Source: Sclerodactyla briareus
Lineage: Eukaryota; Echinodermata; Holothuroidea; Dendrochirotida; Sclerodactylidae
NCBI GenBank assembly: GCA_026419785.1
Contig: JAODTK010003765.1
Coordinates: forward strand, 456,330-520,329
Direction of reading: 5' to 3'
DNA: 64,000 bases
Shown here: one piece after another, positions 12,471-25,120 of the stretch
How the letters are laid out: each line of letters opens with the position of its first letter
Numbering within the stretch: the stretch's first letter is position 1
Translations under genes and position numbers: made by a program
Notes under the pieces: model-generated
Told to the model about the DNA's origin: nothing
Databases searched by the model: none
The model's input: the letters and a program-made list of their open reading frames with translations, nothing else

Positions 12471-15400
12471 ATGGCCAGAGAACTTATAAAAAATCAATAG
12501 AGAACCCGTCCTCCAGGCGATTTTACCATTGTACCATTATTCATCTTATTTTAATAAGATAAATCAAATCGACGAAGGTTGGTAAAAAGTTGGAAGTTTA
12601 CAGAATAGCGACTATGCCGGTACATGTGATCCACTAGTGTTAAAGTGTAAAAGTCCGTGTATGCCACAACACATACATGAAACTCGTGGATTACAGTAAA
12701 AGGCGTCCTCGCCGTCAGCAGAAAATGAATCAAATAGAGCAAAGAATGTTAATCGTATTCTGACTATATGAACGCTTCCCGCCGATATGCATGGCAGGTG
12801 GCGTTTGTATTTTCTATAACAAAGCGAATCGTTGCAGATAATACAATAATACTGAGTTTTGATTAGTCAGTAATAAATTGATTTCTCTAAACGTCTGACC
12901 ATGTTTCCATACTTGGCGATTACGCTGGTGGGAAAAACAACATCAACCCGCGAGCGGAGCGAGCCGATGTTCCGGTCTTACATCACAGGCGACAATAGCG
13001 GAAAATATAGCCGGTTCATGGTTTGTGATGACAGTGCCATTACATGAATAAATGTCAGCTTAAAAATACTGTTGAAACAGGCGTTTTGACTTTGGTCACA
13101 TCGTATCAGCCTCATCACTTCTGTGCACGGTGGCCCTTTCACCAATCGGTGATTTGCATGTGGGAACGGATTTGACTTGTTCACCTGTATCAGCCTCCTC
13201 ATTCATATGTGCAGGGTGGCCCTTTAACCAATCGGTGAGTTGCCCTGAACAAAGATATGTTGGTGTGATTCGACCGTGGGATATATACTGAAGGAGCGAT
13301 AGCCCCCTCTATTTTAGGAACGCTTCTCCATATCGTATGCTTTGGCCTTTAAGGCTAGCTGGAAGTGGCGGGTTCACTCTCCCTGGCGAAAAACTTCCCC
13401 CGGGACACAGCAGCTCACGGGGAAGTCAATTAGCGTGTAAAGTTAATAGTGATGGTAACTGTGTCACGGGGGTCACCTCAATTTCAGCTAGGATGACGTG
13501 AACGTTGATTCTGGGCTCTGTAAATAGTTTATCTGCGAGGGCTATGCATATTTCGAAATTCGAAGAAAGTGAAGAATCAATTTCAGAAGTTGAAAACGTA
13601 AGTTAAAAACATAAGGGTCTAAGCCATTACCGGGACAGAAAACTTCCTGGAAAAAATTGTGATAAAAGTCGGAAAGTGGACTGCGACAACCCGAAACGGA
13701 GGCGCGCAAAAGGCGGGAAAAATTGCGCACCTATCTCGGGCATGCTTGAGGCATTCGAGAACGAAAATGGGCACTTTAAAACTCGGCCATCATTTTGCTT
13801 TTGCTTTGTTGCTCAAACCGGGAAGATGGGATTCATTTTTTCCACCACTTCCAGGATTGCGCCCATGATTGACATCGACTATACAATAGATGTACTTTTT
13901 TTAGCAAGAGCAGGGGTGGGGTGCAGTTCAATCTGGACCTTTATAAGGGTTTGTTTTTTCTTTCTTTTTTAATTTATTTATAAGTGAAATTATATGAAAA
14001 GCTGGAGCCCTACATAGTTTTTTTTTTTTTTTTTTTTTGAGCATTCCATTTCCGCACAAGCCTTCAGAGATGTGGCGGTTTTCACAGGACCGTCAGCGTG
14101 ATGCGGAGTCTGGTGTTGGTGTACGTTTATGCGATTGATGAAACGGACGTTAGCAGCTATCGAAATTGAAGTCCTTCACCTCGACTCCGCGAGGCAATAA
14201 AACGGAGCGACCATATGCATAGGTCGTATGCTGCTATGAACGATGCTGATATTAGTGATAATCGCAGTTTGTGCTTGTTCTATATGAGGCCCTGCATGTG
14301 ACTATAGGGCGACGTGCTACATCAGTTCAAGTTTCCTGTCACCTCAATTGACCGCATTGAACTAAATAAGGAATATATAGAACACATGCTCTATCTACAA
14401 ACGTTTCACGCCAAACTGAAGGTTACCGGTAGTAGTAAGTTATCTTATAATATAGTGCAAAGGTCGGTAAACATAGTGATGATAACAACTTTATGGAACA
14501 AATGCGCAATATGCTAGTCAGATTATCTCGGTTGTAGGGTATCGAACCTTGCAAGTTTTGATATATTCTATGTCGCGACCTCAATACCTGAGTCCTGGTT
14601 TCAAAACCTCAGTGTGTCCACAGACCACCAAACGTTCACCCGTTTTATGCTAGTGTAGAAAGTAGCTACACGAGTAAAGCTATACTCTCGGCTGTCGGAG
14701 GAAACGTTGTATGCAGGTCCCGGGAGCAGGAATTCTCACCATACCTCGTTACTCAGGGCATCCTGGAAGAAGAACAGGGGGGGGGGGGTATAAGTAGCGC
14801 CTTGCGTCAGATAATCGACAACACTTCTATGGCGTGATCTCTGGTAATATGACATTGTGGACCATGTGATGGACACTACATTGTGATACACACCTCGAAT
14901 TACCATATCCCTACTGTGGAGATATTATGGTTTTGGCATCGTCATCGCCGCCGCCGCCGCCGCTGCACCACTCTGGCGGATGCCATTCTTTCAACGAAAA
15001 CGGACATAATAGTGTGTGCCTTGTTCGGATCCATATGAAACTTTACACCACATTGATCGCTGATGGAAAATTTGACCCGGATCAACTGTGGGCGGAGTCC
15101 GACCGAATATCACCGGAAATGTGGATTTTTTTTTTGTGAAACGAGTTCTTCGCTTATTTGGCGCGGTTTTGACCGATGGCGCTTACTTTGAGACCAACTC
15201 TTTCCGACCCCATACCAACCCCACCCGAAGGCCATTTTGAACTTGTGCTAAATTTCTACCAAAAACAGAGTTTTGGGCGTTTCGAGGCTGTGCGATTGTT
15301 CTGAGACCAACGTTTATATTTCATGCCCCATACGACCAACCAGACGACCATTTTAATTTTAAAACCTATCGGGTAAATGATTTCCTTCCAGTTTTGCACA

Positions 15401-15699
15401 ATAACGATCATTTTCAGACCATATTTTGCCCCATATATAGGACGCACCCAACGACCATTTTAAATATCTGACAGATCTGATTTCACTGCAGATTGCATTA
15501 TTTAGGAGCATGGGTGGCATTGGAACTCAACCTCAAACTTCCCTGGGTCATGCATCCCCTATTCAACAAGATGAAAATGACATGCACCCTCTGATTATCC
15601 GAAAATAGTGGGGATATACAGTGGCGGTTTACGAGCGATGTCTAGTTCACCCCTGTTCAGGCTCTTTCACAAAATTGAACGCCAAGCGAGAAGGGATTG

Positions 15700-17120
15700 A
15701 ACGTCGAATCTTTCATTATTTTCTTAAAAGGGTTTATATTGAAGGTAAACAGGAATATAACAACCAATCAAAAACCCGGAAAACACGAACCGCCCCCAGA
15801 ACCCCAGAACAAATTTAGGACCTGTGATCTTACTTTCGACTCTGAGGAAAATCGAGCATTGTATTACAAGGAGAATCCACCCCCTAATTGATGAACATAA
15901 TTCCGTCACCCAAACCAGCCACACCTAAGGTTAGATGCACCGCTGAGCTGGTTTGGCCATTCAAAATTTAGCAAAAAGCGGTGGGAAAAAACTTTCAATA
16001 GGATACAACAGCAATTGTCAATGCTTGACCGTGAGCAAGGCGTTCGAAACGATCCAAAGAGGCACACTAATAAATGATTTGCAACAGATCCTCGCGAACA
16101 ACGAAATATGAAAGATGTTCATACACGGTCAAATTAGACGCCAAACTAGGAAATCTATCAGCACGAACATCGGGAAACCCAGGGTGACAGGCGATGTGCA
16201 TTATTCTTATAACATACCTGGCCAACTATTTGAAATCGGATGAAGATGACATTGATGCAGTTATCCACCCCTCTCAGTTAGTTGAATCATGACTACAGCA
16301 CACAATAACACCGAAACTTGTCACCGTGGACCAACAATAACGCTGCGATGAATCTCTGGGCCATAAAATGGGGAACATATACTACAACATCGAACAACGA
16401 GTGAATGAGAAACTGACAAGAAGAAATCTGAAAATCAACAGCATGTAACTGAGAAAATTTCAATCCATAGAAAATGGAATGGAAGTTGGAAGAAATGGAA
16501 AATTGTAGAAGTTTGTGGGTTACCGAGAAGACCTAACAGAAGAATGGTATAACCAACAACGCTTTCAACACTCTGTCAAAAAATTCAAGAGCAGAGAGTC
16601 GGAACCAAGCATGCAAACTCGGATTTCGTCCCTAAATAAAGAATAATTTTCTCTGTATAATTGCGAACTGGGCAGGTCCACAACGAAGGATCTTGATCAC
16701 AACAATTGACACTTTCCAAAGAAGGACTACTCCGCAAGTGTCTCAAAAATCAGATGGACCAATAACAATTGGATATCAAAACGATGAACTCTATAGATGT
16801 GGCCAACCAAAGCCTTGGTCATCCGTATTAGACATAGACGATTGACATTTCAGTCACGTCGCGAGACTCCGAGGAAGAAGCTCCAGCGAGATCGCTCTGA
16901 GAGAAGAAACTTTGAGACATTACTACTAAGCCCAGTTGGGAGACCCGTGAGTGACTACCTTGCTCGGAAAAATCGAATCGCATTGCAGGGACAATAAACA
17001 TATAACTTTTGAGAAGGCAATAAACCTTGCACAAAATCGTGATACGTGGCGGATGTTGATCAGTGAGCATGTCGGATAGACGAGACTCACACCTACTACT
17101 ACTACACTATATACTACGTT
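15700..17120 (+). mobile_element. decayed LINE, 3' part, in copy B
   Basis: Same element, same position and orientation as the LINE at 6,262-7,633. Reverse transcriptase remnants lie at about 16,030-16,300 and the C-terminal tail (CELGRSTTKD-like reading and the cattgacatttcagtcacgtcgcgag segment) at about 16,650-16,870. It shares both borders with copy A, so the insertion happened before A and B separated. Confidence 0.65.
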
Positions 17121-18750
17121 ATCGTCAGATCGCAGATAAGCATACTACTACAGCAAGACCTTCCCAGTCTGCCACTCCGCCTGCAAATTACCGGACCGGT
17201 CGTTTTTTCTCCTGTTCCGGTATTTCACTTAGTTAAAAATCTAAAAAAAAAAGGCTTTTAAAAATCTCATTGTCCGATGGGTGATGTACCTTTTTCAAGG
17301 TTTGCCAGTCTGAGAACTCTGTAATCCAATTAAAAAAAAAAAAAAAACAAACAAACTGCGAAACACTAACCCTTTAGTGATGAGGATTAGTCCGGCAGTG
17401 TGACACAGTCTTGTGCTTCCACTAACATCGGAGCAAAAGCAGGATTTAAAACCGTGACTGTCAGAAATTCGTTAGCTGTTAGTAGCTTACTATTGAGCAA
17501 ACGGCTACACACCGATGTTTTCCATCGATCACTCTACTCTTTGGAAACTTTTTAAACTCTATTTTTATGGCCTCGTGGTTCAACATGTTAAAAAAAGGGG
17601 TTTTTTAAAATTCCCAAGCATACTTTTAGTACTCTACATATTGACCAGTACACGAACAATACACGTGTTGAATACACCAGTACACCGGACCATACACACG
17701 GTGTTGTTATAGCCTACACGGTGACACAACACATACGCACGCGTGGTATATACAAGCACACGACCATAACACGGCTGTTATAAAAAACCGTCCACTAAGG
17801 ATGGGATTCAATGTAGATGCGTATGCGTGTCCGGCCTGGATGTGAAAAAATCACATATTTTCCAAACGAACGTTTGTTTCAGAAGAGAAAACACTGTAAG
17901 TCTATGCGAAAATACACATAAAATGCAGCAGCCCATGTAAATGTCGGTACTTGCCTTTTTTAAGTAAGATATTCCACAAAAATATTCGCATCCGCATGAG
18001 ACTTAGTACATGTACTTTTCGCCTATTTAGTGTTGGTGGCTTCTTATAATGATTTTTGCCTCTTGGAAATAATATCTATCTTCGCAAACTAATTAAATAG
18101 GACATATCAATCACTGGCCCCGCTCAGTCACCGGAACTGGCGCGATTTTTCACTGCCTACTGGACCGCATATATAAGTATCTCTGGGTCCCAGCCTAACA
18201 CTGGACACCCACGTTGCGATTTCAGGTAGTCACTGACGTTGTGCAGAAATGAAAAGCCAAAATCGGGGGAAGGAAACACATGAATCGCAATTTGATGAAA
18301 AGCTGGGATCTGGCTCTCTACTGACTTATGTTCCTAAATAGTCAGGGAAGTAACAGTTCCATTTCCCCATACAACGGTCAGTCTTTGCGGGACTTGGGGC
18401 CAGAAGAACCATCAACTGTATTAGTTTGAGGTGGGAGGTTTTGCTAGCTGTAACAAGAATTATTAGGCATCGCAGGCGGACATGATCGAGCTTATTCGTC
18501 AAGGACACCCACACGAACAGGACTGTATGGTCAAGAGAACGATCATCATAGGCATATAGAATGGATTTTGTGGCAGTGAATAGTATTTACATAACGTATA
18601 TAAACATTCCCATTCAACATCAAAAAGTCGATGATAAAATAGGGTACCGAGTCCCTCCCCACGCATAGCAGTTTATTTAAATATAGAGTGTGAAATTGCC
18701 ACCTCGATAGGAGGAAAAGGCGAAACAATTTCAAAATCTATGCAGAAGGC

Positions 18751-18756
18751 TTTGAG
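18751..18756. repeat. left target-site duplication of the Polinton
   Basis: Reads tttgag. The uninterrupted copy A has tttgta at the same place (about 9,253), and tttgta is also found immediately right of the element at 33,059-33,064. I take the left copy as the same 6-mer with sequence errors. Confidence 0.5.
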
Positions 18757-18828
18757 TAGTATGGAAAATGGGGATCCTGCCCCTTTCACCCACAACATCA
18801 CCCAAGGTTCTCTCTGAAAATAATTGGG
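18757..18828. repeat. left terminal inverted repeat of the Polinton
   Basis: Matches the reverse complement of 32,985-33,058 over about 70 bases with small indels. The clearest shared words are tagtatg, aaatggggatcct, cacccaaggt and tctctct. Weaker similarity continues to about 18,910. Confidence 0.8.
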
Positions 18829-18929
18829 GGGAGTAGTCATGATACCTCAGGTCGAAAATCCATAGCCCTCGTCGTGAAACACCTCTGGTGTTCACATGTT
18901 GACTAAGATATAGGAATCGGGATTATAAG

Positions 18930-20075
18930 GAGGGGGTCTTCATTATGGTTTTTCCAGATCCATGTCCAATTATCATCTATTTTAAACCTGACGCCGAATT
19001 CATAAATTTTGAAAAAGCTCCTTTTTTGTTTATCTAAAGCTGCTTGTACGAGTTTATCCTTATCTGGTTACAGATGCAGTTTTTGCTTTTTTAATTACTG
19101 TTCTTTCATTTCCTGGCACTTGGCCAGTTTTTGGTATAAGTAGAAATTCTCTTGGATGATCGGCACCATCATCCAGAGCTTGTGAAATTATTCACCAATC
19201 GTATTTAGTTTGACCTGCCAAATTCGAATTTCATTATTTTTTTTAGTTTAGTTGTTAAGTGTTTTGGCAAAAATCATACTTATGAATAACTATTCAACAG
19301 ACCATAGGCTGGTGATGAAAAACATCCCACATAAGAGTTATTCCCATGAAGTCATTAACAAGATTGGTTGTTACATTATTTGGTCATTTCCCATGAGGTT
19401 TTTCCATATTAATAATCATACATTAATACAGCCTCATTGATATCTGAATTCATATTGCAGGTTGCTATTGTATGGAATGATCTGTCTCGGTTTACTTCCA
19501 AATCTACTCATTAGTAACATTAGTTTATTTCTAAGTAAATTCTCAGTGGCAGCCCTTTATTATTAATCTCATTACCATCTGCATCTTTGATCCTGAATGT
19601 CATTACAAATATGATCTTTCCAACGGTTTTTAAATTGTAGTGCTCCATGCTGTATGTATGCTACTTCCGTAGTATGGGTCATAACCAATGGAATGACACC
19701 CAACATGTTAGATGGTTTTCCGTTATTATATTATTGGTGGAAGAATTTGATCACAGTGTAAATTAAATACGCTTGAATGGTGCATGTCCACTTTTCCAAT
19801 GTGGCGACCACGAGACAAACCATCGTATTAACGTGGAAAAAAGTCTTGCAATAGCTTCAGAAAATTTAATAGAACTATTTTTGGAACTACAAGTTTCAAA
19901 TTCACATTGTATGAGTGACCTCATCGGCCCACCAGAGATAATCTATGGTGATCAAATGCAGTTGATCCACATTGTAAAGGCACCAGCGGTAAAGGAAAAT
20001 TTCTTAATCCACTCCAACCCTATATTTATTGGTTCACCTGTAGAATATTGTAATACCTATCCAAAATATAGCTGA
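18930..20075 (-). CDS. unassigned Polinton gene region, - strand
   Basis: The + strand here is T-rich and the complement reads as A-rich coding sequence in pieces. The best piece is at 19,523-19,593 on the - strand, with the reading DADGNEINNKGLPLRIYLEI. Further pieces read FLLIPKTGQVPGNE (near 19,140) and, upstream on the same strand, KNSSIKFSEAIARLF (near 19,850). I do not recognise the protein. Position and strand suggest a lineage-specific Polinton gene divergently placed from the main cluster. Frames are broken, so start and stop cannot be set. A + strand open frame at 19,773-20,075 overlaps part of it; which strand is real there is uncertain. Confidence 0.35.
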
Positions 20076-20179
20076 TTTCAAAGTCATTTTTAAATTCCCT
20101 GACCTATGTCTATAGATTGTTAACCACGTCAAAATGACTTTTCAAATGTTTAATTCCTAAGTCTAGTCATTATTTAAAA

Positions 20180-21970
20180 TAGAGTTTTTTAAAATAAAAA
20201 AAAACAGGTTACCACCAGCCATTTCAAAGCAATTATTCAAAAAGATACAAAGTTAGTAGTATATATTCACCACCAGGCAAATAAAGAGCCTTTGAGCAAA
20301 ACAGACTTACAAGCATAGAACTATTCAAATATTGAAACATTTGGCATCGATATCTACCAGATATGTGAAACTTATGTAGTACCAAAGGTAATCTGATGAG
20401 GTCTATAACGATTGGAAATCAACCCGATGAATTTTGGGCCAAAATAAAATTTAAACTTTGTAATTTGGTTAGTAGGACATGAAGGTGTGGGGTCAGCTAA
20501 GGCCACCTACCAACCATACAGACAGTTAGAATAGACAGCGTGAGTGGTTCATGGTCTAGTAGCTTGTCGAAGGCTGCGGAAAGAAATGAGGTGTAACACC
20601 ATGCAAAATCATTATAAAGCATTGAATAATAATATAGAAATGTCAGCATATGGAAACATATGTCATCGGTTCCTGTTGCACAGATTGGAAGCAACACGTC
20701 AATATCCATAGTAATTGTGGGGCACGTTATGCGGGAATTCAAATGTATTAGACGGTAATTATGCCATAGTAGTGTACAAATACACATGAAGGCGTACACA
20801 GATTGCAAATTAAGGGCTTCTTCTGGTAAAATCAAAACCTAGTGCAGCTAGATACACAGTTTCTCACCTTTCTTAAGGTAAACAAGTAGTAGGCGCTTGG
20901 AGAGGGTTGGTCATACCACAATAAGAAGGTTTTCTACAGATATTGGCCACAGAGAGACACTCAATGATAGTGAGAGAACTTTTGTTTATTGTATTTTAGG
21001 GGGCCACAAACTCAAACAAAATAAGTTTTTGACACCGGGCACATCTAGATGCTATTAACCTGAGGTCAGTTTGTCTATATTAGAAGGATGGTATTAAGAT
21101 CAGTAGATATACAAAGTAGTTTAAATCGCTACAAAGCTACTGCAATTGTCGGAGCAAAGTAGATTTGTAGTCGGTCCAGAATGTTACATGATGCCTACAG
21201 ATATAAACTTGAGGATGGTACATATAGGTTATAATAATGCAAATTCAAATAGCCCCAGAAACAACCACAACAAATCGGTACGAATGATTATTTTAATCCT
21301 GCGGGTGTTATTGAGATGAAGCTGCGAAGAAGGCCATATAACATACCACAATCACCTGGTAGTGAACCTGTAAGTGAGTTTGATGATATGACTAGCGATG
21401 AACCAAATGCCAACTTCAAATCATGTTGAGAAATAACAACTAAACAGTGAATCAAAACTATAGGCACACCAGATCCACAAATATCCGAACTGCAAGTGAA
21501 CATGTGAAATGACAAAATTGCCATCATCGTTGGGGTATGGGATTGCAAGTGTATATTTCATATAGCTTTATGAGGTACTTAAAATACTCTACTTCAGATG
21601 TCTATTTTCAAGTAAATAACTACCAAAGCTAAAACTACCAGTAACAAATGCCCACCACCATTTTCTGACAGGCCATCAACAGACCACTCAGTGCATTTAC
21701 TAGCCCAAGATCAAAACACACCCGATGATGCATGCAGTGCATCAGCCGTTTAGAACCTAATTTTCCATACATTTGCCAAGCTTTGTAGGGAATATCATTT
21801 AATCTGTTGTTTAATACCACCACGCGGGGTTGGACTTGGTTTGGGTTGTAGGGTAGGCACAACACTTTTAACACCTGCTAGGATGCTTACAACAATAGTG
21901 CTAATAGCTAATGCTCTAGCAGGTCATTTTACGAACCACGATTTAACATGTTCTCTAAATAAAATTCTGA
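20180..21970 (+). CDS. unassigned Polinton region, probably + strand coding
   Basis: Short coding-like stretches occur on the + strand. The clearest is at about 21,255-21,427, with a basic then acidic sequence containing IEMKLRRRPYNIPQSPGSEP and a stop at 21,427. Near 21,645 a frame reads FSDRPSTDHSVHLLAQ. Near 21,790-21,960 a glycine- and hydrophobic-rich stretch reads PPRGVGLGLGCRVGTTLLTP. In Polintons the minor capsid (penton) and small capsid-associated proteins usually sit beside the major capsid gene, so those are the natural candidates. I cannot assign them from sequence alone. Confidence 0.3.
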
Positions 21971-21989
21971 CTTTTTCCGATAGTGTCGT

Positions 21990-22440
21990 ATTTGTTTAAA
22001 ATTTGATGATAGTTCTTTTAGTCTGTTAATCTGACCACGCAATGCTCTATCAATTATACTTGCAGCTTCCAATATACACTTAATCTTTATTGCCAAAGTC
22101 GTTTATTCGTGCTTTGATTTCTTTTTCAGCTTCTCATTTTCCCTATCGTGCTTTGCGCTAGTTTTTTTGTTCTGATAATATAAAATCGTCTGATTCTTTC
22201 AGTTTTGGCCAGTATTGACAAGCTCGCCACGAGATTTTTGTAGAGCTTAATCGCGGGAGTTCTTATACTAAGATCTGTTGGGTATAAACTGTCACATCCT
22301 CTGTTCTAGCTAACACATTATAGAATAGTGCTTGCAATCTCACCCTGTATTGATTGATCAATATCATTAGCAATTCTGGAAGGTCTTCTATTTACAATAC
22401 TTAGTATTCAGGAGCGCAGATTTTTTTATATTTCAATAGC
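21990..22440 (-). CDS. unassigned Polinton gene fragment, - strand
   Basis: The complement gives coding-like pieces, including NRRPSRIANDIDQSIQGEIA (near 22,340-22,400) and RTPAIKLYKNLVASLSILAK (near 22,210-22,270). It is Lys- and Glu-rich and probably helical. No family recognised. About 460 AT-rich bases without clear coding separate it from the capsid gene to the right. Confidence 0.35.
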
Positions 22441-22899
22441 TTGTCTGTGCTTTGGTGGTAACTTTTTGGTGGATGTGGAGTAGTCAAACAAACCTTTTAT
22501 TCCGTATAGTATTTACATTACAATTGTGATTATAATACTATAGTATTTACAGTAAAATTGTTATATTACTGTATAGAACTTGTTTTTATCTTTTATGAGT
22601 TACTGTTTATATCCTTCTCTTTTTTACTAAAGATAAATTCTTAAGTTTTAAAATTATCATTAATTTTTACATTGGGACTTAATCTTATCTTCTTTCATAT
22701 GGCTCATAGAAATCATTAATTTAGTTATTTTTAATGACTCATCAATTCGTCTAGATCATTAACCCACAGGCACCTTCTTATTTATTAGTGATCATCAAAT
22801 GAATAATCATTGATGAAATGATGTTTATCAGCATCATCTTCCAGTGCGGGATTTTCTTCCCTCACATAATCATCCAATGCAAAGTCATCCCATTGTTAT

Positions 22900-24145
22900 T
22901 AAAAAGTAATATTGTATTAAATAAAATTGACAACGCAATACGGCCCACAAATTATAAAATCGTTACAGAAAAGTACGTTAGCATTGGCTGGTGAAGGTAT
23001 TAGACATCGAAATGTTAAGGTTAGATTTCCAAATTGGTGAGGCTTGATGTCATAGACCGGGTCAACCAGACTAGCTTTACATTGAATTAGTATTGCCGAT
23101 GCAAACAGAACGACCTGTACCACAATATTGGTTTCTAGAAGCAATTGTAAAACGATAAGTGGTAAAATAGTGAAGGCAATGAAATTCAGTCCGGGACGAT
23201 GAGATGTGTATCACTGGCTTATAGCGATTTCATGGTTACCAAGCGATCGGCTCGAATATGGGGGTATCAGGGTTATTGTAACTGAGAATACATTGAAATT
23301 GAAAATGAATTGCGAAGATAAAGACATTCACCAAACGATGGTACAAGATAAAAGCCATTGCCGATGCCTATGGGAACCGATTTTACGTCCTCTGGAATTT
23401 GAGCTGCTGAAAATCATATGCCCTATTACCAAGCTGGCCTCAGTGACCGTCTGGGTATTGACTTAAATGTACGGAGTTATGGTCGTGTGATTAAATGCAC
23501 AGACACACCCGCTAGTTATAAAAGATAGTGGAACTCAGTTGAATAGAAATGATACCTAATGCAGAGCTAGTAGAATGATTAGGAAATCAGTATACAAAAC
23601 AAAATGGCTTTGACTTTATGAAAGGACTATTGAGACACAGAACAATGATTGAAACAAAAGAGAAACAACTTGGATATATTCTGAAACAACACAGCAAAAA
23701 GCTAGTGAAGGGTAACTATGGTAGTTGAGGATCCCTTGAAAGGGGGCTCGAATTATCGGTAGAACACTGAGTCAAATTCCGTACAATCCAAAAATTAAAT
23801 AAGTAACCAGGACTATCGAAGGCAGTCCGAATCAAGTGGTGCGCAAGGCATGCAAGATATAAACTTTTGGTTGACTTTTCGGTGTATTTGTAAGAACATT
23901 TTTTGTCAACTCCCGTTCTTAAACTGGAGATTTGCTAGGCATTGTTAAAGAACTGACCTTTGTGATGTAACTCTGGCGGATTATTTGAAAGATAAATACG
24001 CTCTGTGGTTAGACATGAGAGTAGTGATGATAAAAAAATCACGGAGGGTAGGAGATCGAAAATGGTTCGGAAGGTCTACAATTCACGGGAGGAAATCTGC
24101 AGAAACCGCGGGAACCGGAATGGTAGATTAGTTCAGCACATTAAA
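22900..24145 (+). CDS. Polinton major capsid protein, frame-broken as read
   Basis: Pieces in successive frames match the double jelly-roll capsid protein of Polintons: KIKAIADAYGNRFYV at 23,347-23,390, then FELLK and a PITKLA/YYQAGLSDRLGI overlap at 23,398-23,460, then a VIKC..TPASYK segment near 23,490-23,520. Nearer the C-terminus there is NPKI followed by TIEGSPNQVV (about 23,787-23,845), then KYALWLDMR near 23,997-24,020 followed by RRSKMV. In Polintons this protein forms the predicted virion shell. At least six frame changes occur over about 1.2 kb. The start is not fixed. It ends before an AT-repeat tract and is followed by the ATPase. Confidence 0.6.
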
Positions 24146-24245
24146 TTATATATATATATTATATATATATATAGATCTAGATATATATATATTATATTAT
24201 ATTATATCATATATATAGATATAGATATATATATATCTATATATG
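24143..24245. repeat. AT dinucleotide tract with strong self-complementarity
   Basis: About 100 bases of at/ta repeats interrupted by agatctag and similar words. The tract can fold back on itself. It sits exactly between the capsid and ATPase genes. Confidence 0.9.
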
Positions 24246-25120
24246 AATAAATGTGTTCCCCAAGTATCCTCATTCGGCAATCGTATGCGGTCAAACCGGG
24301 TGTGGAAAACAGACAGTTTGTGTTAAATCTAGTAGAAAATGAATAAAAAATAGTTTGAACCAGCGTTATCATTTGTCCCGCTGGCGTGGAGAACGCTTAT
24401 AAAAAACAGGGACTGGGTCGGCAAGAGTCGGAGGATGTATCTCTTGGATTCTACCAATTACATGATATTCAAGAGATATTACGAACGTTTCAAAGGGGAT
24501 GAAACGTTTCCCCATTATAAACCGCTGATTGTGAGCAACTAAGGATTTGTATATAGGAAAACATAAAGATTCTAATTGCATGATCGAGCCGAATAGCGTG
24601 TTTTAGTGGTTAGACATGCCAATTCAAAGTTGTTGGATGTTGTCACAAAAATATAATAGTTGTTATGAAAAGATTGAGAGAAACGACAAAATGGTTGTGT
24701 TTCTTTATTGCAAGATCGGATATACGAAAATTGTTTGAACGAAAATTGATGTCATACGGAGTATAAAAACAACTAGGAGCAAAATAAATGAAATTTTAAA
24801 GGCAAAAATCATTCAAAACTTATACTTAAAAAAGATAAACCTACAAGGTAAAGGTGGGTGTAGTTGGTAAGAACTAGAGTTATTGTAATAAGAAGTTACA
24901 AAGTTTGTAATAAGAAGTTAACAAGGTATGGAAGAAGTCCCTATGTTTACCACAATTATCCGCTTGAGCTACCTATAATTTCAGGAGTATATTATATTAA
25001 CTACAGAAACATTATCAAATCTTTTCTATTGTAAATTATATCCCTCTTTAGTAAAACCAGGATGATTAGCACAAATTCTACACGAAGATGTAGAAAAGAA
25101 TGTGCCAGTGGGAAAAAAAG
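24246..25120 (+). CDS. Polinton FtsK/HerA-type packaging ATPase, partial evidence
   Basis: The frame starting near 24,255 reads FPKYPHSAIVCGQTGCGK. GQTGCGK at 24,289-24,309 is a clean Walker A (P-loop) motif, preceded by a hydrophobic strand, as at the N-terminus of Polinton and adenovirus-type packaging ATPases. The frame breaks soon after; later pieces such as FKRYYERFKGDETFPHYK (about 24,470-24,520) are open but I could not place a Walker B. Its position just downstream of the capsid gene supports the call. The role would be DNA packaging into capsids. The end is a guess from loss of coding signal. Confidence 0.5.

Larger units (their letters stand above)
12580..18756 (+). repeat. segmental duplication block, copy B, left part
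   Basis: Collinear with copy A from about 2,640 to 9,255. It stops at aggctttgag, exactly where the Polinton begins, and resumes at 33,065. It lacks the 360-bp A-only segment and carries its own poly-T (14,020-14,038), poly-A (17,333-17,347) and poly-G (14,778-14,788) runs. Confidence 0.85.

Noticed and set aside
20497..20835. 112-codon - strand open frame in the Polinton
   Set aside because: The + strand pieces in the same interval look at least as coding-like, and the - strand frame resembles no Polinton protein. Left unassigned.
24369..24581. 70-codon - strand open frame
   Set aside because: It overlaps the probable ATPase on the opposite strand and has no independent support.
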